Part shown: piece by piece, positions 1-8,595 of the stretch | Numbering within the stretch: the stretch's first letter is position 1 | Layout: each line of letters opens with the position of its first letter | NCBI RefSeq assembly: GCF_001423085.1 | Contig: NZ_LMNU01000034.1 | Location: 62,001 to 126,000, forward strand | DNA from: Methylobacterium sp. Leaf125 | Lineage (GTDB): Bacteria; Pseudomonadota; Alphaproteobacteria; Rhizobiales; Beijerinckiaceae | Length of the DNA stretch: 64,000 nucleotides | Direction: 5' to 3' | The notes under the pieces: model-generated | The model's database searches: none | What the model was told of the DNA's origin: nothing | The model's input: the letters and a program-made list of their open reading frames with translations, nothing else | Made by a program: the position numbers and the translations under genes

Positions 1-135
1 GCCGGAACGCCCGGAGCCGACCGCCTGCACGCCCATGCCCGCGCCTTCCGCTTCGTCGAGACCGATGAGGAGGAGCCCGAGGAACGGGCCGACCTGATCG
101 GTCTCGCGCGGGCTTCCACGTCCTCGGGAACCTGA
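1..135 (+). CDS. C-terminal end of an unidentified protein (cut by window edge)
   Basis: The first frame is open from base 1 to a TGA at 133-135 and encodes 44 residues ending in LARASTSSGT, with an acidic run (ETDEEEPEE) in the middle. It lies 35 bases before the DUF6352 gene on the same strand, so it is probably the last part of another gene in the formate dehydrogenase accessory group. There is too little sequence to name a family. Confidence 0.4.
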   Translation, partial: AGTPGADRLHAHARAFRFVETDEEEPEERADLIGLARASTSSGT

Positions 136-170
136 TCGATGCCAGCCTTCGTACCGGGACAGACCCTGCC

Positions 171-1181
171 ATGACCGAATTCTGGGTCTCCAGCGGCCAC
201 CACCTGACGCAGCGCACCGAGGGTGGCGGGCTGGCCGTCACCGACGAACTGATCCTCGCCTATCTCGCTCGCCCGGAAGTGTTGCCGCCCGACGACGCCT
301 GCGCTGCGGAGCGCGACCTCTACGCCGACCTGCTCGCTCACCCCCGCCGCCCCGTGGCGCCGGCGGCCGTGACGGCCATTGCCGATCCGGACGCTCGGGA
401 AAACTGGGAGGTGCTGCTCGCCTTCCGGGATCGCCTGCTGGCCGCGCGCTCGATCGAGGCGGCCTATCTCGGCATGGTCAGACAGGGCCTGCAGGGCATT
501 CCCTCGTTATTTCTCAACCAGTTGGTCCACCTGATCCTGCGCAATGCCCTCGACGGCTGCGACGACCCGTTCGTGCTGCGCGCAGCGGAACTGCTGTTCC
601 GGCCACAACGGATCAGTCGCCTCGACGGCGCCGTTTTCCTGGCCGATGCGGAGGTGATCGAGGCCCGGGAGGGGAGTGCGCCCCTGTCGCCGCTGGTGAG
701 CATGCTGGGCAAGGACGCGGCGAACGAACTCGACGTTCTGAACGAGGACAACGCCTGGAGCTACTGGAGCCGCTCCGATGCGTTCTCGATGGCGCTGAAC
801 CTCGGCTCCAGCGTGCGCAGCCGCGAGGCGCTCGCCCGGGTGATCGAGGCCTTCATCGGACACCTCCTGAACGTCGAGGTTCGGGTCAACCCCCTCGACA
901 AGCTCGAGGATTCCGACTGGCGCTGGTTCGTCGGCCTGGATGCGGAAGCGACCCGGATCGGCAACGCCCTCTGGCGCGGAGACCCGGTCTCGAGCGCCGA
1001 TCAGGAGCGCGTCATCGCGCTCTTCAGCCTGACGTTCACCGACCGGACGCGCCTCGAAGACTCGGTCGGCGACCGTCCGGTCTACCTCCTGCTGGCGGCA
1101 ACGGGCGCGAACCTCGTGACGCTGAAGCCGCAGAATCTGATCGCAGGCCTCCCCCTCAAGACAGCGCAGGCGCCCTGCTGA
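171..1181 (+). CDS. DUF6352 family protein, formate dehydrogenase accessory locus
   Basis: Encodes 336 residues with no signal peptide or membrane segment, so probably cytoplasmic. The N-terminus (MTEFWVSSGHHL) and the order of neighbours match what I know as the DUF6352 family, found beside DUF3305/DUF3306 and formate dehydrogenase genes in Rhizobiales; its biochemical role is not established. The stop shares its last base with the start of the next gene (TGATG at 1179-1183), indicating translational coupling. From context I infer a role in maturation or use of the formate dehydrogenase. No catalytic motif is evident. Confidence 0.7.
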   Translation: MTEFWVSSGHHLTQRTEGGGLAVTDELILAYLARPEVLPPDDACAAERDLYADLLAHPRRPVAPAAVTAIADPDARENWEVLLAFRDRLLAARSIEAAYLGMVRQGLQGIPSLFLNQLVHLILRNALDGCDDPFVLRAAELLFRPQRISRLDGAVFLADAEVIEAREGSAPLSPLVSMLGKDAANELDVLNEDNAWSYWSRSDAFSMALNLGSSVRSREALARVIEAFIGHLLNVEVRVNPLDKLEDSDWRWFVGLDAEATRIGNALWRGDPVSSADQERVIALFSLTFTDRTRLEDSVGDRPVYLLLAATGANLVTLKPQNLIAGLPLKTAQAPC

Positions 1182-1756
1182 TGCCGAACGTTCCGACAAT
1201 CCCCGACGACGAGCGGACCGGACGAGCGCCGGACGAACCCGCGCAGGAGCGGGTCCTGCCGCAGAACCATTTCGAGGTCGGTATCCTCGTCGCCCGTCGG
1301 CGCCTGCGCGGCCCCTGGGCGACCCATGCCTGGCTGCCGGTCGCGGCACTGCCGGCGGCGCCCCCCGTGGCGAACTGGACCCAGCTTGCAGAAACCGAAG
1401 CGGAATCAACGTTCTACGCCGGATCCTACGAGGTTCTCCTGCACCCTGCGGAGACCTCGCATTATCGCGACAACCTCGTGTCCGGACGTCCCTCCCTCTG
1501 GGTCTCGTTGCGCAAACTCGGTGAGGATTCCTACGAAATCGCCACCGTGACGGCGGATCCCTACGAGGGCGAGGCCATGGCGGAAGGAATCGGGGAGATC
1601 GTGGAGGCCGTTCCGATGCCGAACGAGTGCCAGGGCATCCTGCGCGCCTTCTTCGAGGCGTTCCATGTGGAGCGGAAGTTCGAGAAGCGGAAGCGCGACC
1701 GCGCCGATCCGGAAGCGCTGGCGCGGGGCGGTCAGGGCAAGGGACGCGGCGAATGA
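1181..1756 (+). CDS. DUF3305 domain protein
   Basis: Encodes 191 residues. The conserved-looking core (about residues 28-165) starts with a segment F-E-V-G-I-L-V-A-R-R and goes on through W-L-P-V; the end is highly basic (about residues 165-191, rich in Lys, Arg and Glu). This fits the DUF3305 family, which accompanies DUF3306 and molybdenum formate dehydrogenases. It overlaps both neighbours (TGATG upstream, ATGA downstream), so the three accessory genes are almost certainly made together. Function unknown; a role in enzyme assembly is inferred from context alone. Confidence 0.75.
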   Translation: MPNVPTIPDDERTGRAPDEPAQERVLPQNHFEVGILVARRRLRGPWATHAWLPVAALPAAPPVANWTQLAETEAESTFYAGSYEVLLHPAETSHYRDNLVSGRPSLWVSLRKLGEDSYEIATVTADPYEGEAMAEGIGEIVEAVPMPNECQGILRAFFEAFHVERKFEKRKRDRADPEALARGGQGKGRGE

Positions 1757-2484
1757 GCGACGGCCTTCTCTCACGCTGGGCGCGACGCAAGCAGGAGGTT
1801 CGTCGGCGCGAGCGCGAGCAGGCGGTCCCGGAACCGCTCCCGACTGAACCGCAAGCCGTTGACGACGCTCTGGTTTCCTTGGAACCGGCGATCGACGACG
1901 AGAGCCTGGCGGACGCGATCGCCCGGTTGCCGAAGATCGAGGATCTGACCGCGGAGACCGAGCTCGCTCCGTTTCTCAGGGTGGGGGTTCCGGCGGCTTT
2001 GCGCAAAGCCGCCCTGCGGCGGATGTGGTCCGTCGATCCGGCGATCCGTGACTTCGTGAGCGAGGCCCGCGAATATGCCTATGACTGGAATACGCCCGGT
2101 GGGGTGCCGGGGCTTGGCCCCATGCTCCCCACGGACGACATCAAGGCGATGGTCGAACGGATCATGACCGGCCACGCCCCGCGACGGGTCGAAGAGCCCG
2201 CCGGTATCCAAGAGGGTGTCGTCGAGGTCACACCATCGGCCGGAGCGGGTGCGGACGAACCGGAGCCCGAGCCGCAAAAGCTCGCGGCACCCGACGGACT
2301 CGCCGATCCGGACCTGCTTGCATCCGCAGACGTACTCGCATCCCCGGACGTGCTCGCCGTCCCGGAGCAGCCGGCGCACGTCGGCGTCGCGGAGCTTCAT
2401 CCATCGAAAATTAATGAGCGCGCGTTTCAATCGCCTCCGATTGTTTCGCCCCTGCGACGCCATGGCGGCGCGATGCCGAGCTAA
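1753..2484 (+). CDS. DUF3306 domain protein
   Basis: Starts at the ATG in the ATGA overlap with the DUF3305 gene and encodes 243 residues. The start is fixed by the family signature L-L-S-R-W-A-R-R-K near the N-terminus; an open frame continues upstream to 1627 but is only a shadow. A central predicted-helical region (about residues 45-140) is followed by an acidic and Ala/Pro-rich tail with a degenerate repeat of the form A-S-x-D-V-L near residues 195-212. DUF3306 genes are known companions of Tat-exported formate dehydrogenases; the molecular role is unknown. Confidence 0.75.
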   Translation: MSDGLLSRWARRKQEVRRREREQAVPEPLPTEPQAVDDALVSLEPAIDDESLADAIARLPKIEDLTAETELAPFLRVGVPAALRKAALRRMWSVDPAIRDFVSEAREYAYDWNTPGGVPGLGPMLPTDDIKAMVERIMTGHAPRRVEEPAGIQEGVVEVTPSAGAGADEPEPEPQKLAAPDGLADPDLLASADVLASPDVLAVPEQPAHVGVAELHPSKINERAFQSPPIVSPLRRHGGAMPS

Positions 2485-2589
2485 TCGGAAGAAAGCCGAT
2501 TGCCGTCCGGCGAAACGCTTTTTATTATCAATACAAACTAGACCGCACCTCAGGTGGAGCGGCGGGGGCCGCAAGGGTCGAGGAGTGGT
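2485..2589. promoter_or_regulatory. Intergenic region before torD-like gene, possible promoter
   Basis: This 105-base gap is the only sizeable gap in the accessory part of the operon. It contains an unusually AT-rich stretch (about 2517-2550) in otherwise very GC-rich DNA, which could hold a promoter for the torD-fdh genes. I see no clear sigma factor boxes, so this is a weak call. Confidence 0.3.
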
Positions 2590-3255
2590 ATGCGTTCCGG
2601 TGCGCCGTTTTCAGAGCCGCCAGGGGAAGTAGGCTTCGGGGTGACGGATCGGATCGACGAGGCCGCGGTGGCGAGCTTGGCCTTGGACGAGGTCGATTAC
2701 CTGCGTGCCCAGCAGTACGACCTGCTCGCGGTCCTGCTGGGTCGCCCTCCTACGGCGGATCTTCTGCGCGCCTTGGCCGGACTGAGCGGCGGCGACAGCG
2801 TGCTCGGACGCGAGGTCGCCGCCCTCGCCGCCCTGGCGCGGGAGACGTCGGTGGAGGCGGTGGAGCGGGAATATTTCGCGCTCTTCGTCGGTGTCGGGCG
2901 GGGCGAGCTCCTTCCCTACGCCTCCTACTACCTGACGGGGTTCCTGAACGAGCGACCCCTTGCCCGGGTTCGGGAGGATCTCTCGAATCTCGGCATCGAG
3001 CGCGAACCGGCGACAACCGAACCCGAGGATCATCTCGCGATTCTCTTCGATGTGATGGCCGGGCTCACGGCCGGACGGCTCGAGGCGGAGCCCGAGGCGT
3101 CCCGCGCGTTCTTCCTCCGGCACATCGCGCCGTGGGGCGAACGCTTCTTCACGGATCTGGAGCGCGCAAAGGCAGCGCGCTTCTACCGCCCGGTCGGGGC
3201 TCTGGGACGAGCCTTCCTGGAGATCGAGGCGGCAGCTTTCGCGATGGATGCCTGA
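2590..3255 (+). CDS. TorD/DmsD-type molecular chaperone for molybdoenzyme maturation
   Basis: Encodes 221 residues from the ATG at 2590, which has AGGAG four bases upstream; a GTG at 2641 in the same frame is an alternative. All-helical TorD features are visible: a segment E-x-E-Y-F-x-L-F-V-G near residue 95 followed by L-P-Y-A-S-Y-Y-L-T-G. TorD-family proteins bind the Tat signal and apo-form of exported molybdoenzymes and help cofactor insertion before export. Its place just upstream of two Tat-signal proteins strongly suggests it serves the formate dehydrogenase catalytic subunit. Confidence 0.85.
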   Translation: MRSGAPFSEPPGEVGFGVTDRIDEAAVASLALDEVDYLRAQQYDLLAVLLGRPPTADLLRALAGLSGGDSVLGREVAALAALARETSVEAVEREYFALFVGVGRGELLPYASYYLTGFLNERPLARVREDLSNLGIEREPATTEPEDHLAILFDVMAGLTAGRLEAEPEASRAFFLRHIAPWGERFFTDLERAKAARFYRPVGALGRAFLEIEAAAFAMDA

Positions 3256-3322
3256 GGCATTCGTCACTTGGGATTATGGCGCTCGGCCCGCATGGGCGAG
3301 CACCGTCAGGAGTGTGTGGGCG

Positions 3323-3562
3323 ATGGGACAGGATCAGAAGGACCAGCTCGGCCGTCGCCAGTTCTTCCGCGCGCTCGGCGGCGGCACGGTGGCGGCCGCG
3401 GCCGGCATGGCGTCGCCGATCTCGGTCACCGAGGCGCAGGCCTATGACCCCGGCACGGACGAGACACGGTCGCGCTACCGCCTCACGGACGAGGTGAAGG
3501 CGTTCTACCGGACCAACGGCTACGAGACCCTCCAGAACAGCACGAACGCCGGAAAGAAGTGA
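3323..3562 (+). CDS. Small Tat-signal protein preceding formate dehydrogenase
   Basis: Encodes 79 residues from the ATG at 3323, with AGGAG ten bases upstream; the frame is open further upstream but the twin-arginine signal R-R-Q-F-F-R-A-L-G near residue 11 fixes the start. After the Ala/Gly-rich hydrophobic core and a likely cleavage after A-Q-A, only about 45 residues remain. Such short Tat-targeted proteins are regularly found directly before fdhA in this type of locus. Only seven bases separate it from fdhA. It may be a small periplasmic subunit or help export; the role is not known. Confidence 0.75.
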   Translation: MGQDQKDQLGRRQFFRALGGGTVAAAAGMASPISVTEAQAYDPGTDETRSRYRLTDEVKAFYRTNGYETLQNSTNAGKK

Positions 3563-3569
3563 GCCTGCG

Positions 3570-6512
3570 ATGCTGACCAAGCGCAAGAGCGGCGAGGCGA
3601 GCCGCACCAAGCATCAGGCCGTCGCCGCGGGCCTCGCGGCCGGCGTGCTCGACCGGCGTGGCTTCCTGAAGAAGTCGGGCCTGACCGCCGGCGCCCTCGC
3701 GGCGGCCGGCACGATCCAGCTCGGGTCGGTGCGTCAGGCGCGCGCGGCCGGGTCCTCGGCCACGGCGCCGGACGTGCAGATCAAGAAGAACGTCTGCACC
3801 CACTGCTCCGTCGGCTGCACCGTGACGGCCGAGGTGGTGAACGGCGTCTGGGTCGGCCAGGAGCCGTCCTACGCGAGCCCGATCAACCGCGGCACCCACT
3901 GCGCCAAGGGCGCGGCCATCCGTGAGCTGGTCTCGTCCGACCGCCGCCTGAAATACCCGATGAAGCTCGTCGGCGGGCAGTGGCAGCGCGTCTCCTGGGA
4001 ACAGGCGATCGAGGAGATCGGCGACAAGCTCGGCGCCATCCGCGAGAAGAACGGCGCGGACTCGGTCTATTGGCTCGGCTCCGCCAAGTTCACCAACGAA
4101 GCGGCGTACCTGATGCGCAAGTTCGGTGCCTTCTGGGGCACCAACTCCGTCGATCACCAGGCGCGCATCTGTCACTCGACCACGGTGGCGGGCGTCGCCA
4201 ACACCTGGGGTTACGGCGCCCAGACCAATTCCTACAACGACATCCGCAACGCCAAGACGATGATCATCCTGGGCGGCAACCCCGCCGAGGCGCACCCGAT
4301 CTCCATGCAGCACGTGCTGTCCGGCAAGGAGATCAACCGCGCGAACATGATCGTCATCGATCCGCGCTTCACCCGCACCGCCGCCCACGCCACCGAGTAC
4401 GTGCGCATCCGCTCCGGCACCGACATCCCGGTGGTCTGGGGCATCCTCTGGCACGTCTTCCAGAATGGCTGGGAGGACAAGGAGTTCATCAGCCAGCGCG
4501 TCTACGCCATGGACGACGTCCGCAAGGAAGTCGCCAAGTGGACGCCCGAGGAGGTCGAGCGCGTCTCCGGCGTGCCGGGCGAGCAGCTGCGCCGGGTGGC
4601 GGAGAAGTTCGCCAAGGAGAAGCCCGCGACCCTGATCTGGTGCATGGGCGCCACCCAGCACACGGTCGGCACCGCCAACGTGCGCGCCCTATGCATCCTG
4701 TGTCTGGCCACCGGCAACGTCGGCAAGCCCGGCACCGGCGCGAACATCTTCCGCGGCCACACCAACGTGCAGGGCGCGACCGATCTCGGCCTCGATGTCA
4801 CCTCGCTTCCGCTCTACTACGGTCTCGTTGAGGGCGGCTGGCGCCATTGGGCCCGCGTCTGGGACGTGCCCTACGAGTGGCTGCAGTCCCGCTTCGACGA
4901 GGTTCCCGCCGTGGCCGGCCGCAAGGCCCGCTCGCGCAAGGAGAACATGGAAGCGCCCGGCATCACCTCGACGCGCTGGTTCGACGCCGTGAACCTGCCG
5001 CCGGAGCAGATCGACCAGCGCAGCCCGATCAAGGCGTTCATGGTGTTCGGCCACGGTGGCAACACCGTGACCCGCCTGCCCGAGGCGATCGAGGGCATGA
5101 ACAAGCTCGAGCTGCTGGTGGTCGCCGATCCGCACCCGACCACCTTCGCGGCCCTCGATGCCCGGCAGGACAACACCTACCTGCTGCCGATCTGTACCTC
5201 CCTTGAGATGGAAGGCTCCCGCACGGCCTCGAACCGCTCGCTGCAATGGGGCGAGCAGATCGTGAAGCCGGCCTTCGAATCGAAGAACGACTACGAGGTG
5301 CTCTACCTCCTGGCCAAGAAGCTCGGCTTCGCCGAGACGCTGTTCAAGAACATCAAGGTCGAGAACAACGTCCCGTCCGCGGAGGACCTGCTGCGCGAGA
5401 TCAACCGTGGCGGCTGGTCGACCGGCTATTGCGGCCAGAGCCCCGAGCGGCTGAAGGCGCACATGCGCAACCAGCACAAGTTCGATCTCATCACCCTTCG
5501 GGCGCCCAAGGACGACCCGGAGGTGGGCGGCGACTATTACGGCCTGCCCTGGCCGTGCTGGGGCAAACCCGAGCTGCGCCATCCCGGTTCGGCGATCCTC
5601 TACAACACGTCGCTGCACGTGAAGGACGGCGGCAGCACCTTCCGGGCCCGCTTCGGCACCGAGCGCAACGGCCAGACCCTGCTGGCCGAGGACAGCTTCA
5701 CCAAGGATTCGGACCTCACCGACGGCTACCCGGAATTCACCTTCGGGGTGTTCAAGAAGCTGGGCTGGGACAAGGACCTGACGGCGGACGAACTCGCCAC
5801 GATCCTGAAGATCGGCGGCGACAAGCCCGACACCGTGAGCTGGGCCACCGACCTGTCGGGCGGCATCCAGCGGGTCTGCCTCGACCACGGCGTGATCCCG
5901 TTCGGCAACGGCAAGGCCCGGGCGAATGCCTGGAACCTGCCCGATCCGGTGCCGGTGCACCGCGAGCCGGTCTACTCGCCGCGGCCGGACCTGGTGGCGA
6001 AGTACCCCACCCGGCCGGACGAGCGGCAGTTCCGCATGCCGAACATCGGCCTGTCGGTGCAGAAGGCGGCGGTCGAGCGCAACGTGGCGCGCGACTTCCC
6101 CATCATCCTCACCTCGGGCCGCCTCGTGGAATACGAGGGCGGCGGCGAGGAGACCCGGTCGAACCCGTGGCTCGCCGAGCTGCAGCAGGACATGTTCGTC
6201 GAGATCAACACCGGCGATGCCGCCGACCGCGGCATCAAGGACGGGTCCTGGGTCTGGGTCACCGGCGCCGAGAACAGCTCGAAGGCCAAGGTCAAGGCGC
6301 TCGTCACCGACCGCGTCGGCAAGGGCGTCGCGTTCATGCCCTTCCACTTCTCGGGTTGGTACGACGGCAAGGACATGCGCGACTACTACCCGAAGGGCAC
6401 CGACCCGGTGGTGCTCGGCGAGAGCGTCAACTCGGTCACCACCTACGGCTTCGATCCTGTGACGGGCATGCAGGAGACGAAGTGTACCCTATGCCAGATC
6501 AAGGCCGCGTGA
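3570..6512 (+). CDS. fdhA: Formate dehydrogenase catalytic (alpha) subunit, Tat-exported, Cys type
   Basis: Encodes 980 residues, normal for the FDH-N/O class. It oxidises formate to CO2 at a bis-MGD Mo or W centre and passes electrons to the Fe-S subunit. An N-terminal Tat signal (R-R-G-F-L-K-K near residue 30) sends it to the periplasm. A [4Fe-4S] site uses Cys76, Cys79, Cys83 and Cys111. The active-site position, in the segment A-R-I-C-H-S, is Cys201 (TGT at 4170-4172), where selenoprotein relatives have Sec. The C-terminal molydopterin dinucleotide-binding domain occupies roughly residues 830-970. Followed at 16 bases by the beta subunit. Resembles the FDH3 type of Methylobacterium. Confidence 0.93.
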   Translation: MLTKRKSGEASRTKHQAVAAGLAAGVLDRRGFLKKSGLTAGALAAAGTIQLGSVRQARAAGSSATAPDVQIKKNVCTHCSVGCTVTAEVVNGVWVGQEPSYASPINRGTHCAKGAAIRELVSSDRRLKYPMKLVGGQWQRVSWEQAIEEIGDKLGAIREKNGADSVYWLGSAKFTNEAAYLMRKFGAFWGTNSVDHQARICHSTTVAGVANTWGYGAQTNSYNDIRNAKTMIILGGNPAEAHPISMQHVLSGKEINRANMIVIDPRFTRTAAHATEYVRIRSGTDIPVVWGILWHVFQNGWEDKEFISQRVYAMDDVRKEVAKWTPEEVERVSGVPGEQLRRVAEKFAKEKPATLIWCMGATQHTVGTANVRALCILCLATGNVGKPGTGANIFRGHTNVQGATDLGLDVTSLPLYYGLVEGGWRHWARVWDVPYEWLQSRFDEVPAVAGRKARSRKENMEAPGITSTRWFDAVNLPPEQIDQRSPIKAFMVFGHGGNTVTRLPEAIEGMNKLELLVVADPHPTTFAALDARQDNTYLLPICTSLEMEGSRTASNRSLQWGEQIVKPAFESKNDYEVLYLLAKKLGFAETLFKNIKVENNVPSAEDLLREINRGGWSTGYCGQSPERLKAHMRNQHKFDLITLRAPKDDPEVGGDYYGLPWPCWGKPELRHPGSAILYNTSLHVKDGGSTFRARFGTERNGQTLLAEDSFTKDSDLTDGYPEFTFGVFKKLGWDKDLTADELATILKIGGDKPDTVSWATDLSGGIQRVCLDHGVIPFGNGKARANAWNLPDPVPVHREPVYSPRPDLVAKYPTRPDERQFRMPNIGLSVQKAAVERNVARDFPIILTSGRLVEYEGGGEETRSNPWLAELQQDMFVEINTGDAADRGIKDGSWVWVTGAENSSKAKVKALVTDRVGKGVAFMPFHFSGWYDGKDMRDYYPKGTDPVVLGESVNSVTTYGFDPVTGMQETKCTLCQIKAA

Positions 6513-6528
6513 GAGGAGCGCATCGACC

Positions 6529-7125
6529 ATGGCCCGTATGAAGTTCCTCTGTGACGCCGACCGTTGCATCGAGTGCAACGCCTGCGTCACCGCCTGCAAG
6601 AACGAGCACGAGGTGCCCTGGGGCATCAACCGCCGTCGCGTGGTCACGCTGAACGACGGCAAGCCCGGCGAGCGCTCGGTCTCGATGGCCTGCATGCACT
6701 GCACCGACGCGCCCTGCGCCGCAGTCTGCCCGGTGAACTGCTTCTACACCACGGCCGACGCCGTGGTGCTGCACTCCAAGGATATCTGCATCGGCTGCGG
6801 CTACTGCTTCTATGCCTGCCCCTTCGGCGCGCCCCAGTATCCGCGCGTCGGAAACTTCGGCTCGCGCGGCAAGATGGACAAGTGCACCTACTGCTCGGGT
6901 GGACCGGAGCCGGACCTGTCGGTGGCCGAGTACGAGAAGTACGGCTCGAACCGCCTCGCCGAGGGCAAGCTGCCGCTCTGCGCCGAGATGTGCTCGACCA
7001 AGGCCCTGCTCGCCGGCGACGGCGAGATGATCGCCGAGATCTACAAGCAGCGCGTGATCAAGCGCGGCTACGGTTCCGGCGCCTGGGGCTGGAAGACGGC
7101 CTACCGCGAGACCGTGGCGATCTGA
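6529..7125 (+). CDS. fdhB: Formate dehydrogenase iron-sulfur (beta) subunit
   Basis: Encodes 198 residues with four ferredoxin-type cysteine groups: Cys13/16/19/23, Cys55/58/63/67, Cys87/90/93/97 and Cys119/122/151/155. This is the standard arrangement for the electron-transfer subunit that links the catalytic subunit to the membrane cytochrome b. It has no signal of its own, so it is expected to be carried out with the Tat-signal subunit as a complex. A Shine-Dalgarno-like GAGAGGAG lies before the start. The protein is shorter than E. coli FdnH, which has an additional C-terminal membrane helix not seen here. Confidence 0.93.
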   Translation: MARMKFLCDADRCIECNACVTACKNEHEVPWGINRRRVVTLNDGKPGERSVSMACMHCTDAPCAAVCPVNCFYTTADAVVLHSKDICIGCGYCFYACPFGAPQYPRVGNFGSRGKMDKCTYCSGGPEPDLSVAEYEKYGSNRLAEGKLPLCAEMCSTKALLAGDGEMIAEIYKQRVIKRGYGSGAWGWKTAYRETVAI

Positions 7126-7171
7126 TCGCCCCCTCGCCCCTGGAGCCGGCGGCCGTCCGGCGGCTCCCAGA

Positions 7172-7199
7172 CGACACGCCATCGGGCGACACGCCATCG
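7172..7199 (+). repeat. Short tandem repeat before fdhC
   Basis: The 13-mer CGACACGCCATCG occurs at 7172-7184 and again at 7187-7199 (15-base period), within the 86-base gap between fdhB and fdhC and ending just before the fdhC ribosome binding site. No function is apparent. Confidence 0.6.
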
Positions 7200-7211
7200 A
7201 AAGGAACGCCG

Positions 7212-8252
7212 ATGCGGCGGGCAGTTACGCTCCTCAGCACCCTCGTCGTCGCGACGACGCTCCTGGCCGCGCCGGCAGCGTTCGAACCGGCGCAGGCCCA
7301 GAATCCGATCACGCAGGACGGGCAGAACCCCATGGGCGCCAAGCCCACGGCGGATTCGGTGAACGAAGAGTTTCTCTTCAAGAACGCGGACAAGATCACC
7401 GGCCGGATCAGCATCCCGGACCGGAAGGCCGCGAACCTGATCCAGCCGCAGGGGCGCGAGTACCAGTCGTTCCGCGAGCACTACCTGCCGTGGATCGGTG
7501 CCGCCTTCATCCTCGGCATGATCGGCGCGCTGGGCGCGTTCTTCCTCTGGCGCGGGCGCATCCTGACCGAGCACAGCCAGGAATCCGGCCGCAAGATCCT
7601 GCGCTTCAACACCTTCGAGCGCTTCACCCACTGGATGACGGCCGTGTGCTTCATCATCCTCTCGCTCTCGGGCCTGAACTACATCTTCGGCAAGCGCCTG
7701 CTGATGCCGCTGATCGGCCCCGAGGCCTTCGGCGCCCTGGCGCAATGGGCGAAGTACAGCCACGTCTACCTGGCTTGGCCGTTCATGTTCGGCGTGGTGA
7801 TGATGTTCGTGGTCTGGATCAAGGACAACATCCCCAACCGCCTGGACTGGGCCTGGATCAAGGCTGGCGGCGGCTTCATCGGCAACAAGCACCCCCATGC
7901 CGCGCGCTTCAACGCGGGCCAGAAGGGCGTGTTCTGGATGGTCGCCGGCTTCGGCGTCGCCATGAGCCTGACCGGCCTGATGATGCTGTTCCCGTTCGCG
8001 CTGCTGGACATCAACGGCATGCAGGTCATGCAGGTGATCCACTCGCTGATCGGCATCACCTTCATCGCCGGCATCCTGGCGCACATCTACATCGGCACGC
8101 TCGGCATGAAGGGCGCCTACGACGCCATGGGCAGCGGCAAGGTCGATCTCGCCTGGGCGCGCGCGCACCACGATCTCTGGGTGGAGCAGGAGCAGGCCAA
8201 GACCGCCAGCGGTCCGCAGCTGACCGGGCGCCACCCCGCCGCGGCCGAGTGA
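7212..8252 (+). CDS. fdhC: Formate dehydrogenase cytochrome b (gamma) subunit
   Basis: Encodes 346 residues from the ATG at 7212, preceded by AAGGA. The frame is open far upstream, but the signal peptide (about residues 1-30, ending A-Q-A-Q) fixes the start. Four or five membrane helices follow (about 95-113, 140-160, 185-203, 243-265, 275-298). His140, His184, His277 and His291 lie in helices and are candidates for the two b haems, as in the FdnI family. It anchors the complex and passes electrons to quinone. The periplasmic N-terminal stretch of some 60 residues before the first helix is longer than in E. coli. Confidence 0.92.
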   Translation: MRRAVTLLSTLVVATTLLAAPAAFEPAQAQNPITQDGQNPMGAKPTADSVNEEFLFKNADKITGRISIPDRKAANLIQPQGREYQSFREHYLPWIGAAFILGMIGALGAFFLWRGRILTEHSQESGRKILRFNTFERFTHWMTAVCFIILSLSGLNYIFGKRLLMPLIGPEAFGALAQWAKYSHVYLAWPFMFGVVMMFVVWIKDNIPNRLDWAWIKAGGGFIGNKHPHAARFNAGQKGVFWMVAGFGVAMSLTGLMMLFPFALLDINGMQVMQVIHSLIGITFIAGILAHIYIGTLGMKGAYDAMGSGKVDLAWARAHHDLWVEQEQAKTASGPQLTGRHPAAAE

Positions 8253-8301
8253 CCTTCCAACGCTGCCTGAGGACGCCGGCACGGCGACGGGGAACCAGAC
8301 C

Positions 8302-8541
8302 ATGAAAGCCTTCATCCTCGCCGTCATCGCGGCCATCGGGCTCGGCGTCGTCGCCATGTACGCCCTGACGAGCAATCAGAAGTTCGCCTACCAGGCCTTC
8401 GCGACGTCGGGCGCCCGCGTGTCGGAGCCGGGCACCAATCTCGTGGGCGACAAGTGGAACGGCGATCCGCGCACGAACGACACCGGGGAATCGGCACACG
8501 GCAAGGCGACCGGTGAGCCCTCCCACCCGAAGCGGTCCTGA
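8302..8541 (+). CDS. Small exported or membrane-anchored protein after fdhC
   Basis: Encodes 79 residues. An N-terminal hydrophobic segment (about residues 3-22) is a signal anchor or uncleaved signal peptide; the remainder is polar and rich in Gly, Asn, Thr and Lys. It lies 49 bases after fdhC with GGGGAA before the start and the same orientation, so it is probably in the fdh operon. I do not recognise a characterised family. A periplasmic accessory role to the formate dehydrogenase is possible from position only. Confidence 0.6.
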   Translation: MKAFILAVIAAIGLGVVAMYALTSNQKFAYQAFATSGARVSEPGTNLVGDKWNGDPRTNDTGESAHGKATGEPSHPKRS

Positions 8542-8595
8542 TCCATCCTGCGATCGCCGAACCCAACGAAGCGCCCGGACCACAGGGGACCGAAG

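Noticed and set aside
4170..4172. Selenocysteine at the formate dehydrogenase active site
   Set aside because: The codon is TGT (Cys), not TGA, and no SECIS-type hairpin is needed.
4689..6347. A 552-codon minus-strand open frame opposite fdhA
   Set aside because: Translation is an Asp/His/Val-rich shadow; fdhA on the plus strand has all expected motifs.
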